From contig JAGZRY010000130.1 of assembly GCA_018381425.1 (NCBI GenBank), forward strand, positions 1-5,233: a stretch of 5,233 bases of DNA, read 5' to 3'. A program made the translations under genes and the position numbers. Below, one piece after another: positions 1 to 5,233 of this stretch. Under the pieces are notes generated by a model. It searched no databases. It saw only the letters and a list, made by a program, of their open reading frames with translations, and was not told the DNA's origin. Position 1 is the first letter of the stretch, and every line of letters starts with the position of its first letter. Source of the stretch: Haemophilus parainfluenzae (GTDB lineage: Bacteria; Pseudomonadota; Gammaproteobacteria; Enterobacterales; Pasteurellaceae).

Positions 1-36
1 CTGTAATTTAAATTCGATTGTGTAGTGTTTACCCAT
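1..36. other. Unassigned sequence left of the tyrA terminator
   Basis: These 36 bases beyond the terminator T-run show no open reading frame, repeat or recognisable signal. They presumably belong to the spacer before the next gene, which is outside the window. Confidence 0.5.
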
Positions 37-92
37 AAAAAAATCTGCACCTCAATTGTTGGTTTGTTGAGTCCAACTTTTGGGGTGCAGAT
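37..92 (-). terminator. Intrinsic terminator downstream of tyrA
   Basis: On the minus strand, ATCTGCACCCCAA (92-80) pairs with TTGAGGTGCAGAT (55-43), with a single mismatch (52/83). An inner stem CCAAC/GTTGG follows (73-77 with 58-62). The outer stem runs straight into seven T residues (43-37). There is no matching T-run on the plus side, so it acts for minus-strand transcription. It ends tyrA and any read-through from the infB operon. The arm TGCACCCCAAAAGTTGGAC resembles IS3-family insertion sequence ends. Confidence 0.88.
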
Positions 93-100
93 CAAAATCA

Positions 101-109
101 ACCGCACTT
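101..109 (-). repeat. DNA uptake signal sequence just after tyrA
   Basis: The minus strand reads AAAGTGCGGT followed by TGATTTTGAT, an exact core with a good AT-rich extension. It starts 6 bp past the tyrA stop codon and ends before the terminator stem. It stands alone and is not part of the terminator hairpin, unlike many intergenic uptake-sequence pairs in Haemophilus. Confidence 0.92.
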
Positions 110-114
110 TTATT

Positions 115-1239
115 TTATACATGTCGTAAATCATGAGCTTGTTGCAATAACTGACGACTTTCCTGCAAGAATTGATCGGAATATTCCCCAAACCATTCTC
201 TCACTTGATGGAAAGCATCAATAAACCCTTGGCGATCGCCTTTTTCAAAAAATTGTAACGCTTCTTCATACGTTTGCTTCAAGCTTTCAATCACGTCTAA
301 ATTTTCTGGCTTATCCATAATAATATCGGCATAAAGTGCCGCATCTTGGGCAAATAGACGACCTATCATGGCTAATTCCAAACGATAAATCGGGGAAGAT
401 AATGCCAATAAATTGCTTAAATTGACAGGCTGTTTAGAAAGATGCAGACCATTCGCAAAAGTAGAAAAGTGACGTAATGCTTGAATGTACGTCATATTGT
501 GATCATGCTCTGCAGCATCAATTTGATAAATTTTGGTACCCCAGATTTGAATTTGCTCTAACAACCATTCATAACGCTCACTAAAGCGCCCATCACAACG
601 CACAACCACTTGTTTTGCCATGCTTGCAATATCGGGACCAAACATTGGATGCAGCCCAACCACTGCCCCTTTATGCACGTCTAACATTTTAGCCAAGGGG
701 GCTCGTTTCACAGAGGTGAGATCCGCCAATAGCATATTTTCCGTTAAATAGGGTTTTAAACGTTCTATTGTTTCTAACGTGTGATCAATCGGTACTGAGA
801 CAATAACAACATCCGCATTCGTTAAAATGCGTTCTGCCACATTCCAATCATTTCGGTCTAAAATAGAAATAGGATAACCAGAAGCACGCAAATAGCGGGC
901 AAATAACTGCCCCATTTTTCCGTAACCGCCGACAATAACAATTTTGTTAATGGCTGGATTCAGGGTTTTAAAACCAAATTGATTTTCATTGGAATACGAT
1001 TCACGCATGAAACGACGTAGCACATCTTCAATGAGTTGTGGAGAGATTCCTGCTTTAGCCGCTTCTTCTCGGCGAGCTTGTAACATGGCTAATTCACGAT
1101 CTGGTGCATAAATTGGCAAGCCTTTTTCGTGCTTAACTTCTCCTACCTGGCTTACCAGTTCGAGACGTTTAGCGAAAAGTTGAATCAGTTCACGATCGAG
1201 TGCATCAATTTCCTGACGTAAATGGTTAAGAGCATCCAT
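115..1239 (-). CDS. tyrA: T-protein: bifunctional chorismate mutase / prephenate dehydrogenase
   Basis: This cytoplasmic enzyme converts chorismate to prephenate and then, with NAD+, to 4-hydroxyphenylpyruvate, the tyrosine precursor. The AroQ-type chorismate mutase domain is residues 1-90, with Arg8 (LRQEID), Arg25 (AKRLELV) and Lys36 (GEVKHEKG) at expected active-site positions. The dehydrogenase domain runs from about 99 to 374. It shows a Rossmann NAD motif GGYGKMG (104-110), an acidic Asp128 after the second strand, the catalytic His197 in GLHPMFGP, the HDHNM..IQALRHF helix (245-258), and [16 protein letters not shown] (281-296) with Arg294 for substrate binding. The length of 374 aa is close to the 373 aa of the E. 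coli protein, so it is full length. The start is fixed by an in-frame TGA at 1243-1245, just upstream of the ATG, which overlaps the Shine-Dalgarno AGGTGA. It lies 86 bp after truB, with TyrR-like operators between, and is followed by a strong terminator. No key residue appears to be missing. Confidence 0.98.
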   Translation of the reverse strand: MDALNHLRQEIDALDRELIQLFAKRLELVSQVGEVKHEKGLPIYAPDRELAMLQARREEAAKAGISPQLIEDVLRRFMRESYSNENQFGFKTLNPAINKIVIVGGYGKMGQLFARYLRASGYPISILDRNDWNVAERILTNADVVIVSVPIDHTLETIERLKPYLTENMLLADLTSVKRAPLAKMLDVHKGAVVGLHPMFGPDIASMAKQVVVRCDGRFSERYEWLLEQIQIWGTKIYQIDAAEHDHNMTYIQALRHFSTFANGLHLSKQPVNLSNLLALSSPIYRLELAMIGRLFAQDAALYADIIMDKPENLDVIESLKQTYEEALQFFEKGDRQGFIDAFHQVREWFGEYSDQFLQESRQLLQQAHDLRHV

Positions 1240-1243
1240 AATT

Positions 1244-1248
1244 CACCT
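1244..1248 (-). promoter_or_regulatory. tyrA ribosome binding site
   Basis: The minus strand reads AGGTG, then 4 nt, then the ATG at 1239. The bases TGA inside this motif (1245-1243) form an in-frame stop, which rules out a start further upstream. The site lies entirely within the 3' arm of the inverted repeat described for this leader. Confidence 0.75.
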
Positions 1249-1265
1249 GTAATATCTTATTTACA
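1248..1265 (-). promoter_or_regulatory. TyrR box (operator) overlapping the tyrA leader
   Basis: The minus strand reads TGTAAA-TAAGAT-ATTACA. This is 11 of 12 matches to the TyrR operator half-sites, with correct N6 spacing and both key G/C positions. Its downstream edge touches the tyrA Shine-Dalgarno. The location in front of a tyrosine biosynthesis gene makes TyrR-mediated repression by tyrosine the natural reading. tyrR itself is not in the window. Confidence 0.7.
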
Positions 1266-1270
1266 TAGAT

Positions 1271-1288
1271 TGCAATTAAAAGATTACA
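1271..1288 (-). promoter_or_regulatory. Weak TyrR box upstream of tyrA
   Basis: The minus strand reads TGTAAT-CTTTTA-ATTGCA. Against the known TyrR consensus TGTAAA-N6-TTTACA it matches 9 of 12 half-site bases and keeps the G and C spaced by 14 that are near-invariant. Its centre is 23 bp from that of the stronger box downstream. This is the strong/weak tandem spacing known from TyrR-repressed promoters in E. coli, where hexameric TyrR occupies both with tyrosine and ATP. Confidence 0.45.
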
Positions 1289-1310
1289 GGTGAGATTACT
1301 GGAATTAAAA
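1283..1310 (-). promoter_or_regulatory. Candidate tyrA promoter
   Basis: The best -10 candidate in the truB-tyrA gap is TGTAAT at 1288-1283 on the minus strand (5 of 6 to TATAAT). A poor -35-like TTTTAA sits at 1310-1305 with 16 nt between. It would start transcription near 1276 and be covered by the TyrR-like boxes. A second option, TTGCTT (1321-1316) with TAATCT 17 nt downstream, has a weaker -10. The call is tentative. Confidence 0.3.
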
Positions 1311-1325
1311 CAGAAAAGCAAATGA

Positions 1326-2249
1326 TTAGAGAGATTGCGTAATCAAGCGTTGTGGACGAATCACATTGTTATCATCTACAAGTGCTACGCCTAAAAAGAT
1401 ATTTTTGTCAGAAAACAACCGCACTTGGCCATATAATTTTGCTTCATTAGCAAATTTGACTCGTTGTCCAAAGCCGATACCTTTACTTTGCTCGGCATTT
1501 AGCTGTAATGCGGGTAATTTACTGACCGCTGTATCTGTCGGTAAAAGATGTTGATCAAGTTGTGCAAGATCACCTTGCTCTGCAAGCACCTGCAAAGCAT
1601 CCCATGTCATCATCTTTTCTGTTGGATAATCCGCAACCGCAGTTCGACGTAACACGGTCACATGAGCGCCACAACCTAACACTTCACCTAAATCATCCAC
1701 TAATGTGCGGATATAGGTTCCTTTAGAACAATGCACTTCTAAGGTTAGAAAAGGTGCTTGATACTCGATAAAGTTTAGCTCAAAAATCGTGATAGGACGA
1801 GCTTCACGTTCTACTGTAATGCCTGCGCGAGCATACTCATACAACGGTTTCCCATTGTGCTTTAATGCAGAAAACATGGTCGGCACTTGCAAAATATCAC
1901 CACGAAATTGTTCAAGTGCGGTCAAAATTTGTGATGTTTCCACATTGACTGAGCGAGTTTCTACCACTTGCCCCTCAGCATCAGAGGTATCCGTACGTTC
2001 ACCTAGTTTTGCTGTAACCACATAGCGTTTATCCGCATCTAACAAAAATTGTGAAAACTTTGTGGCTTCACCTAAACAAATGGGCAGCATACCGGTTGCT
2101 AATGGATCGAGCGCACCAGTATGCCCTGCTTTATTCGCTTGGAATACGCGTTTAACTTTTTGCATAATGTCATTAGACGACATGCCTTGTGGCTTATCTA
2201 ATAAAAATACACCATCAATATCACGTCCACGCTTGCGAGGTCTCGACAT
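1326..2249 (-). CDS. truB: tRNA pseudouridine(55) synthase TruB
   Basis: TruB isomerises U55 in the T-loop of most elongator tRNAs to pseudouridine and also acts as a tRNA folding chaperone in the cytoplasm. The 307-aa product shows the family motifs in order: motif I with [10 protein letters not shown] (18-27), motif [14 protein letters not shown] (42-53) with the catalytic Asp48, Tyr76 in [17 protein letters not shown], and motif [18 protein letters not shown] (174-188) with Arg181. A C-terminal PUA-like RNA-binding segment covers about residues 248-307. The start ATG shares a base with the rbfA stop in a TAATG junction, so translation is probably coupled. A Shine-Dalgarno GAGGA lies inside the rbfA 3' end. 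The length is typical for gammaproteobacterial TruB (about 305-315 aa). The gene contains two exact uptake-sequence cores. No terminator is visible after its stop. Confidence 0.98.
   Translation of the reverse strand: MSRPRKRGRDIDGVFLLDKPQGMSSNDIMQKVKRVFQANKAGHTGALDPLATGMLPICLGEATKFSQFLLDADKRYVVTAKLGERTDTSDAEGQVVETRSVNVETSQILTALEQFRGDILQVPTMFSALKHNGKPLYEYARAGITVEREARPITIFELNFIEYQAPFLTLEVHCSKGTYIRTLVDDLGEVLGCGAHVTVLRRTAVADYPTEKMMTWDALQVLAEQGDLAQLDQHLLPTDTAVSKLPALQLNAEQSKGIGFGQRVKFANEAKLYGQVRLFSDKNIFLGVALVDDNNVIRPQRLITQSL
1418..1426 (-). repeat. DNA uptake signal sequence, exact core
   Basis: The minus strand reads AAGTGCGGT followed by TGTTTTCT, an exact nine-base core with a T-rich flank. 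It lies within the PUA-encoding 3' part of truB, where it encodes part of VRLFSDK. Confidence 0.88.
1914..1922 (+). repeat. DNA uptake signal sequence, exact core with full flank
   Basis: The plus strand reads AAGTGCGGT followed by CAAAATTT. This matches the Haemophilus uptake core and its AT-rich extension. It is the only one of the three exact copies on the plus strand and lies within truB. Such sites mark DNA for uptake by natural transformation and are scattered through Haemophilus genomes. Confidence 0.92.
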
Positions 2250-2635
2250 TAGTCATTTTCCTCAACGTGTTTTTTCTCGTCTTCACGTACCACGTTTGTC
2301 ACTAAATTAGACATACGCATCCCTTCAACTAAGGATTGATCGTAGAAGAAGCGAATTTCTGGCACAATGCGTAAACGCATTGCTTTACCCACTAATGAAC
2401 GAATATAAGGTGCCGCTTTTTCTAACCCTTTCATGCCTTGCGCAATCGCCACTTCATCATGATCAAACAAAAATGTGACAAACACTTTTGCATAAGCTAA
2501 ATCGCTTGATACCTCTACATCTGACACAGTTACCATGCCAATACGGGGATCTTTCACTTCACGTTGCAAAATGATGGCGATTTCTTTTTGTAATTCTTGT
2601 GCAACGCGATCGCTGCGTTTAAATTCTCTTGCCAT
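2249..2635 (-). CDS. rbfA: 30S ribosome-binding factor RbfA
   Basis: RbfA binds the small subunit late in assembly, helps mature the 5' end of 16S rRNA and is needed for growth in the cold. The 128-aa protein is a single type-II KH-like domain. Visible family blocks are the N-terminal [19 protein letters not shown] (2-20), KDPRIG (28-33), [12 protein letters not shown] (42-53) and the C-terminal [14 protein letters not shown] (88-101), followed by a short charged tail. The start is chosen because [10 protein letters not shown] is the usual N-terminus. The Shine-Dalgarno is weak (AAGAGA). It sits 62 bp after infB, separated by a terminator-like hairpin, and overlaps truB by one base. It probably depends on transcription from upstream of infB, since only about 15 nt separate the hairpin's T-run from the start codon. 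The assignment is secure. Confidence 0.98.
   Translation of the reverse strand: MAREFKRSDRVAQELQKEIAIILQREVKDPRIGMVTVSDVEVSSDLAYAKVFVTFLFDHDEVAIAQGMKGLEKAAPYIRSLVGKAMRLRIVPEIRFFYDQSLVEGMRMSNLVTNVVREDEKKHVEEND
2259..2263 (-). promoter_or_regulatory. truB ribosome binding site inside rbfA; TAATG coupled junction
   Basis: GAGGA on the minus strand lies 9 nt upstream of the truB ATG (2249-2247), within the last rbfA codons. The rbfA stop TAA (2251-2249) and the truB ATG share base 2249. This arrangement is typical of translational coupling, keeping truB output tied to rbfA translation. Confidence 0.75.
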
Positions 2636-2641
2636 AATATT

Positions 2642-2647
2642 TCTCTT
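2642..2647 (-). promoter_or_regulatory. rbfA ribosome binding site (weak)
   Basis: The minus strand has AAGAGA 6 nt before the rbfA ATG. It is a poor match to AGGAGG compared with the infB site. The upstream hairpin ends only a few bases before it, so hairpin formation could affect ribosome access here. Confidence 0.5.
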
Positions 2648-2650
2648 ACT

Positions 2651-2692
2651 AAAAAGCGGTCAAAAATATGTTGAATTTTGACCGCTCTTTTT
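2651..2692 (-). terminator. Terminator-like hairpin between infB and rbfA
   Basis: Bases 2655-2665 (AGCGGTCAAAA) pair perfectly with 2676-2686 (TTTTGACCGCT) around a 10-nt loop. That gives an 11-bp stem flanked by T-runs on both strands. On the minus transcript the stem is followed directly by four to five U residues, and the plus strand would likewise give a run of five. Structurally it is a bidirectional intrinsic terminator. It starts 5 bp after the infB stop and ends about 15 nt before the rbfA start, inside a conserved operon, so it is more likely a partial terminator, attenuator or 3'-end stabiliser than a full stop. Both arms resemble degenerate uptake sequences. Confidence 0.7.
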
Positions 2693-2697
2693 ATCGA

Positions 2698-5217
2698 TTA
2701 GATTGAACGTTTAATTTCAACAACTTCAAACACCTCGATTTGGTCGCCAACTTTTACGTCATTGTAGTTTTTAACGCCGATACCACATTCCATACCATTA
2801 CGGACTTCAGCAACGTCATCTTTAAAGCGACGGAGAGATTCTAATTCACCTTCAAAGATTACCACATTATCACGTAATACACGGATTGGATTGTTACGTT
2901 TTACTACACCTTCAGTCACCATACAACCTGCGATGGCGCCGAATTTCGGATGTTTGAACACATCACGCACTTCAGCCAAGCCGATGATTTCTTGTTTGAA
3001 TTCAGGTTGTAGCATACCACTCATCGCGGCTTTCACATCATTTAATAGTTCATAAATGATAGAGTAATAACGAAGGTCAATATTTTCTGCTTCGATAATA
3101 CGGCGAGCAGAAGCGTCCGCACGTACGTTAAAGCCAACCATAATCGCATTAGAAGCCGCAGCTAAGGTTGCATCAGTTTCAGAAATACCACCAACACCAG
3201 AACCCACAACTTTCACTTTCACTTCATCAGTAGAAAGCTCTTGTAATGATTGAATAATCGCTTCCACAGAACCCTGTACGTCTGCTTTCACAATAATATT
3301 CAGTTCAGCCACATCACCTTCAGTCATATTGCTAAACATATTTTCAAGTTTCGCTTTTTGCTGACGAGCAAGTTTCACTTCACGGAACTTACCTTGACGG
3401 TGTAATGCTACTTCACGTGCTTTTTTCTCATCACGCACTACGGTTGCTTCATCACCCGCTGCAGGTACGCCAGAAAGACCTAACACCTCAACAGGAATAG
3501 ATGGACCGGCTTCATCGATTTCTTTGCCATTTTCATCGCGCATTGCACGAACACGACCGTATTCAAAACCACAAAGTACGATATCACCTTTACGTAAAGT
3601 ACCTGATTGAACAAGAATCGTCGCAACCGGACCACGACCTTTATCAAGGTAAGATTCAATCACCACACCACTTGCCATACCGTCTTTTACAGCCGTTAAT
3701 TCAAGTACTTCTGATTGAAGCAAGATGGCATCTAATAAGTCATCAACACCAGTACCTTTCTTCGCAGAAACAGGCACGAATTGTACATCACCACCGAATT
3801 TCTCAGAAATCACTTCATGTTGAAGTAATTCTTGTTCTACGCGATCTGGGTTGGCTTCTGGTTTATCAATTTTGTTCACCGCAACCACTAAAGGCGCACC
3901 CGCTGCTTTCGCGTGTTGAATCGCTTCAATAGTTTGAGGCATCACACCATCATCTGCCGCCACCACAAGAACTACGATATCCGTTGCTTTCGCACCACGT
4001 GCACGCATTGAGGTAAATGCGGCATGTCCCGGCGTATCTAAGAAGGTGATCATTTTTCCGTCATCCATTTCTACGTGGTATGCACCGATGTGCTGAGTAA
4101 TACCACCCGCCTCACCTGCTGCGACTTTCGCTTTACGAATATAGTCAAGTAATGAGGTTTTACCATGGTCAACGTGACCCATAATCGTTACAACTGGTGC
4201 TCGAGTCACTTTTTCAGCATTAACATCGCGATCACCTAATACTTCTTCTTCAAGTTCATTTTCATTGCGAAGAATCACTTTGTGACCTAATTCTTCAGCC
4301 ACTAATTGCGCTGTTTCTTGGTCAAGCACTTGGTTAATGGTTACCATTTCGCCCATCTTCATCATTGCTTTGATGATTTCAGTTGCTTTGGTTGCCATTT
4401 TATTTGCTAATTCTGCAACAGTAATGGTTTCACCAATAACAACATCCTGTTTTACAACCTGAACAGGTTTTGTGAAGGCTTGTTGTAATGCTGCACCTTT
4501 TTTACCATTTTTACCTTTACCGAATTTACCGTCTTTTTGATTTTTACGGTTGGATTCGCGCTCATTTTTATTGCCGCTCTTCACGTCATCACGTTCTTTT
4601 TTCGCTTTAGCGACTTTATTTTTGCCGCGACCGCGATTTTCATTACGACGTTCTTCTTCGTCTTCCGCTTCTAAAGCATAACGAGAGCTTAAATTGTAAT
4701 CGGTATAATCTTCTGATGCGCTTTCATTGCTTGACGTATCCGCTTCAGCATAACGTTTAGCATCTTCAGCCGCTTTACGCGCTTGCTCTTCTGCTTTTTG
4801 ACGAGCCAGTTCTTCCGCTTTGCGACGAAGCTCTGCCTCTTCTGCTTTGCGTTTTTCTTTTTCTGGATCTACAGATTTAGGTTTATTTTCAACCGCACTC
4901 TGTGTTGGTTTCGTTACTTTTTCTGCTTCAACCTTAGCTTTTTCGGCTTTCGCTTTTTCAGCTGCAGCTTTTTCTGCCGCTAAACGTGCTTTTTCTTCTG
5001 CCGCTTTCTTTTCTACTTCTTGCTGTACTTTTAATTTTTCTGCCTCAGCTGCTTTTCGAGCGGCATCTGTTGGCACCGTGCGTTTTTTACGAACTTCAAC
5101 TTGTACCGCTTTTGCTTTGCCGCCAGCAGTTGTGCTGCTTACGGTTGTTTTTGTTCTGCGTTGAATACTTAGTTTTTTCGGTGCATTCGCATCCGCATTT
5201 TTTACATCTTCAGTCAT
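2698..5217 (-). CDS. infB: Translation initiation factor IF2
   Basis: IF2 is the GTPase that brings fMet-tRNA to the 30S P site and promotes 50S joining. The 839-aa product is complete and close to the family length in Haemophilus-like species. Residues 1-50 form a basic N-terminal segment. About 53-155 is a highly charged Ala/Glu/Lys-rich helical region, and 186-242 is a basic Lys/Asn/Gly-rich linker. An IF2_N-type domain lies at about 262-312. The G domain starts near 338 with G1 GHVDHGKT (347-354), G2 GGITQHIGA (371-379), G3 DTPGH (394-398, catalytic His398), G4 NKID (448-451) and G5 SAK (484-486). Domain II (about 510-600), domain III (about 625-725) and the fMet-tRNA-binding C-terminal domain (about 740-839) follow. 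A strong AAGGAG lies 7 nt upstream of the ATG. nusA would be expected just beyond the window edge. There is no Met between residues 2 and 272, so any short IF2 isoforms of the E. coli beta/gamma kind would have to start at a non-ATG codon. Confidence 0.98.
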   Translation of the reverse strand: MTEDVKNADANAPKKLSIQRRTKTTVSSTTAGGKAKAVQVEVRKKRTVPTDAARKAAEAEKLKVQQEVEKKAAEEKARLAAEKAAAEKAKAEKAKVEAEKVTKPTQSAVENKPKSVDPEKEKRKAEEAELRRKAEELARQKAEEQARKAAEDAKRYAEADTSSNESASEDYTDYNLSSRYALEAEDEEERRNENRGRGKNKVAKAKKERDDVKSGNKNERESNRKNQKDGKFGKGKNGKKGAALQQAFTKPVQVVKQDVVIGETITVAELANKMATKATEIIKAMMKMGEMVTINQVLDQETAQLVAEELGHKVILRNENELEEEVLGDRDVNAEKVTRAPVVTIMGHVDHGKTSLLDYIRKAKVAAGEAGGITQHIGAYHVEMDDGKMITFLDTPGHAAFTSMRARGAKATDIVVLVVAADDGVMPQTIEAIQHAKAAGAPLVVAVNKIDKPEANPDRVEQELLQHEVISEKFGGDVQFVPVSAKKGTGVDDLLDAILLQSEVLELTAVKDGMASGVVIESYLDKGRGPVATILVQSGTLRKGDIVLCGFEYGRVRAMRDENGKEIDEAGPSIPVEVLGLSGVPAAGDEATVVRDEKKAREVALHRQGKFREVKLARQQKAKLENMFSNMTEGDVAELNIIVKADVQGSVEAIIQSLQELSTDEVKVKVVGSGVGGISETDATLAAASNAIMVGFNVRADASARRIIEAENIDLRYYSIIYELLNDVKAAMSGMLQPEFKQEIIGLAEVRDVFKHPKFGAIAGCMVTEGVVKRNNPIRVLRDNVVIFEGELESLRRFKDDVAEVRNGMECGIGVKNYNDVKVGDQIEVFEVVEIKRSI
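4753..5061 (-). repeat. Degenerate Ala/Glu/Lys-coding repeats in the infB N-terminal region
   Basis: Codons 53-155 of infB encode an almost uninterrupted run of Ala, Glu, Lys and Arg. Short imperfect units such as AEKA(K/A) recur at residues 81-100 (bases 4918-4977) and KAEE-type units at 124-152. At DNA level the plus strand shows recurring CTTTTTC and GCTTTC blocks. The protein should form a long charged helix, as is usual for the poorly conserved N-terminus of IF2. Such tracts tend to vary in length between strains. The long plus-strand open frames here are by-products of this composition. Confidence 0.7.
4892..4900 (-). repeat. Degenerate DNA uptake signal (8 of 9 core bases)
   Basis: The minus strand reads GAGTGCGGT followed by TGAAAATAA. 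It differs from the core AAGTGCGGT only at the first base and has the AT-rich 3' flank typical of real uptake sequences. It lies in infB codons for about Gln106-Asn111. It may be a decayed or weakly active site. Confidence 0.45.
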
Positions 5218-5224
5218 TATTAAA

Positions 5225-5230
5225 CTCCTT
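5225..5230 (-). promoter_or_regulatory. infB ribosome binding site
   Basis: The minus strand reads AAGGAG followed by 7 nt and then the ATG at 5217. This near-ideal Shine-Dalgarno sequence fixes the infB start and fits the protein's usual N-terminus (MTEDVKN). Confidence 0.85.
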
Positions 5231-5233
5231 ACT

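Larger units (their letters stand above)
1243..1293 (-). promoter_or_regulatory. Inverted repeat able to sequester the tyrA Shine-Dalgarno
   Basis: TCACCTGTAAT and ATTACAGGTGA (plus-strand positions 1243-1253 and 1283-1293) form a perfect 11-bp inverted repeat around 29 nt. In a minus-strand transcript reading in from truB, the upstream arm UCACCUGUAAU would pair with AUUACAGGUGA, which contains the tyrA Shine-Dalgarno AGGUGA. The start codon lies 3 nt beyond the stem. The repeat also contains the outer half-sites of the two TyrR-like boxes, so it may serve DNA binding, RNA folding or both. Confidence 0.6.

Noticed and set aside
1294..1325. Possible terminator directly after truB
   Set aside because: The minus strand has a T-rich stretch after the truB stop but no GC-rich stem precedes it. 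The only hairpin nearby is the tyrA leader repeat, which is not followed by a T-run.
1636..1644. ACCGCAGTT, one base from the reverse-complement uptake core
   Set aside because: It lies in a conserved truB segment ([10 protein letters not shown]) and lacks the AT-rich flank on the proper side. A single chance near-match is expected in this length.
1366..2310. Three plus-strand open frames (62, 78 and 82 aa) opposite truB and rbfA
   Set aside because: They are antisense to well-conserved coding sequence, lack family-like motifs and have no supporting signals.
3501..3932. 143-aa plus-strand open frame inside infB
   Set aside because: It lies opposite the conserved G domain and domain II of IF2. 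The product is His/Leu/Gln-rich with no domain pattern, and it has no convincing ribosome binding site, so it is an antisense shadow.
4783..5164. Two plus-strand open frames (66 and 114 aa) opposite the infB N-terminus, rich in Phe/Cys and Ala/Ser/Phe
   Set aside because: Their composition is the mirror of the Ala/Glu/Lys codons of IF2. They look like membrane or secreted peptides only because GAA/AAA codons read as TTC/TTT on the other strand.
1..5233. Search for tRNA or rRNA genes, CRISPR arrays, toxin-antitoxin or phage genes, or a new multi-gene system
   Set aside because: Conserved genes fill about 95% of the window and the three gaps are 62-114 bp long. Nothing in them or on the opposite strand supports such elements.

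Overview
The window is a stretch of Pasteurellaceae chromosome, most likely genus Haemophilus or a close relative. Three exact copies of the Haemophilus-type DNA uptake core AAGTGCGGT are present, base composition is AT-rich, and all four proteins are of the gammaproteobacterial type. I cannot name the species from sequence alone.

All four genes lie on the minus strand, so transcription runs from right to left. In order they are: infB (translation initiation factor IF2, 5217 to 2698); a 62-bp gap holding a terminator-like hairpin built from two degenerate uptake-sequence arms; rbfA (30S maturation factor, 2635 to 2249); truB (tRNA U55 pseudouridine synthase, 2249 to 1326), which overlaps rbfA by one base in a TAATG junction; an 86-bp regulatory gap; and tyrA (chorismate mutase/prephenate dehydrogenase, 1239 to 115). 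A strong intrinsic terminator follows tyrA at 92 to 37. infB-rbfA-truB is the distal part of the conserved rimP-nusA-infB-rbfA-truB translation operon. The upstream genes would lie beyond the right edge.

The first three genes serve ribosome biogenesis and translation: initiator tRNA delivery, 16S rRNA 5'-end maturation and tRNA T-loop modification. tyrA is a tyrosine biosynthesis gene placed after them, where enterobacteria have rpsO-pnp.

The most informative non-coding stretch is the truB-tyrA gap. It carries a good TyrR operator (TGTAAA-N6-ATTACA) and a weaker one whose centre is 23 bp away. The same DNA contains an 11-bp perfect inverted repeat that, in any transcript reading through from truB, would pair with the tyrA Shine-Dalgarno sequence. 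The window is otherwise ordinary core genome. I see no novel multi-gene system, phage, CRISPR array, RNA gene or intact insertion sequence. No gene-free stretch exceeds 114 bp.
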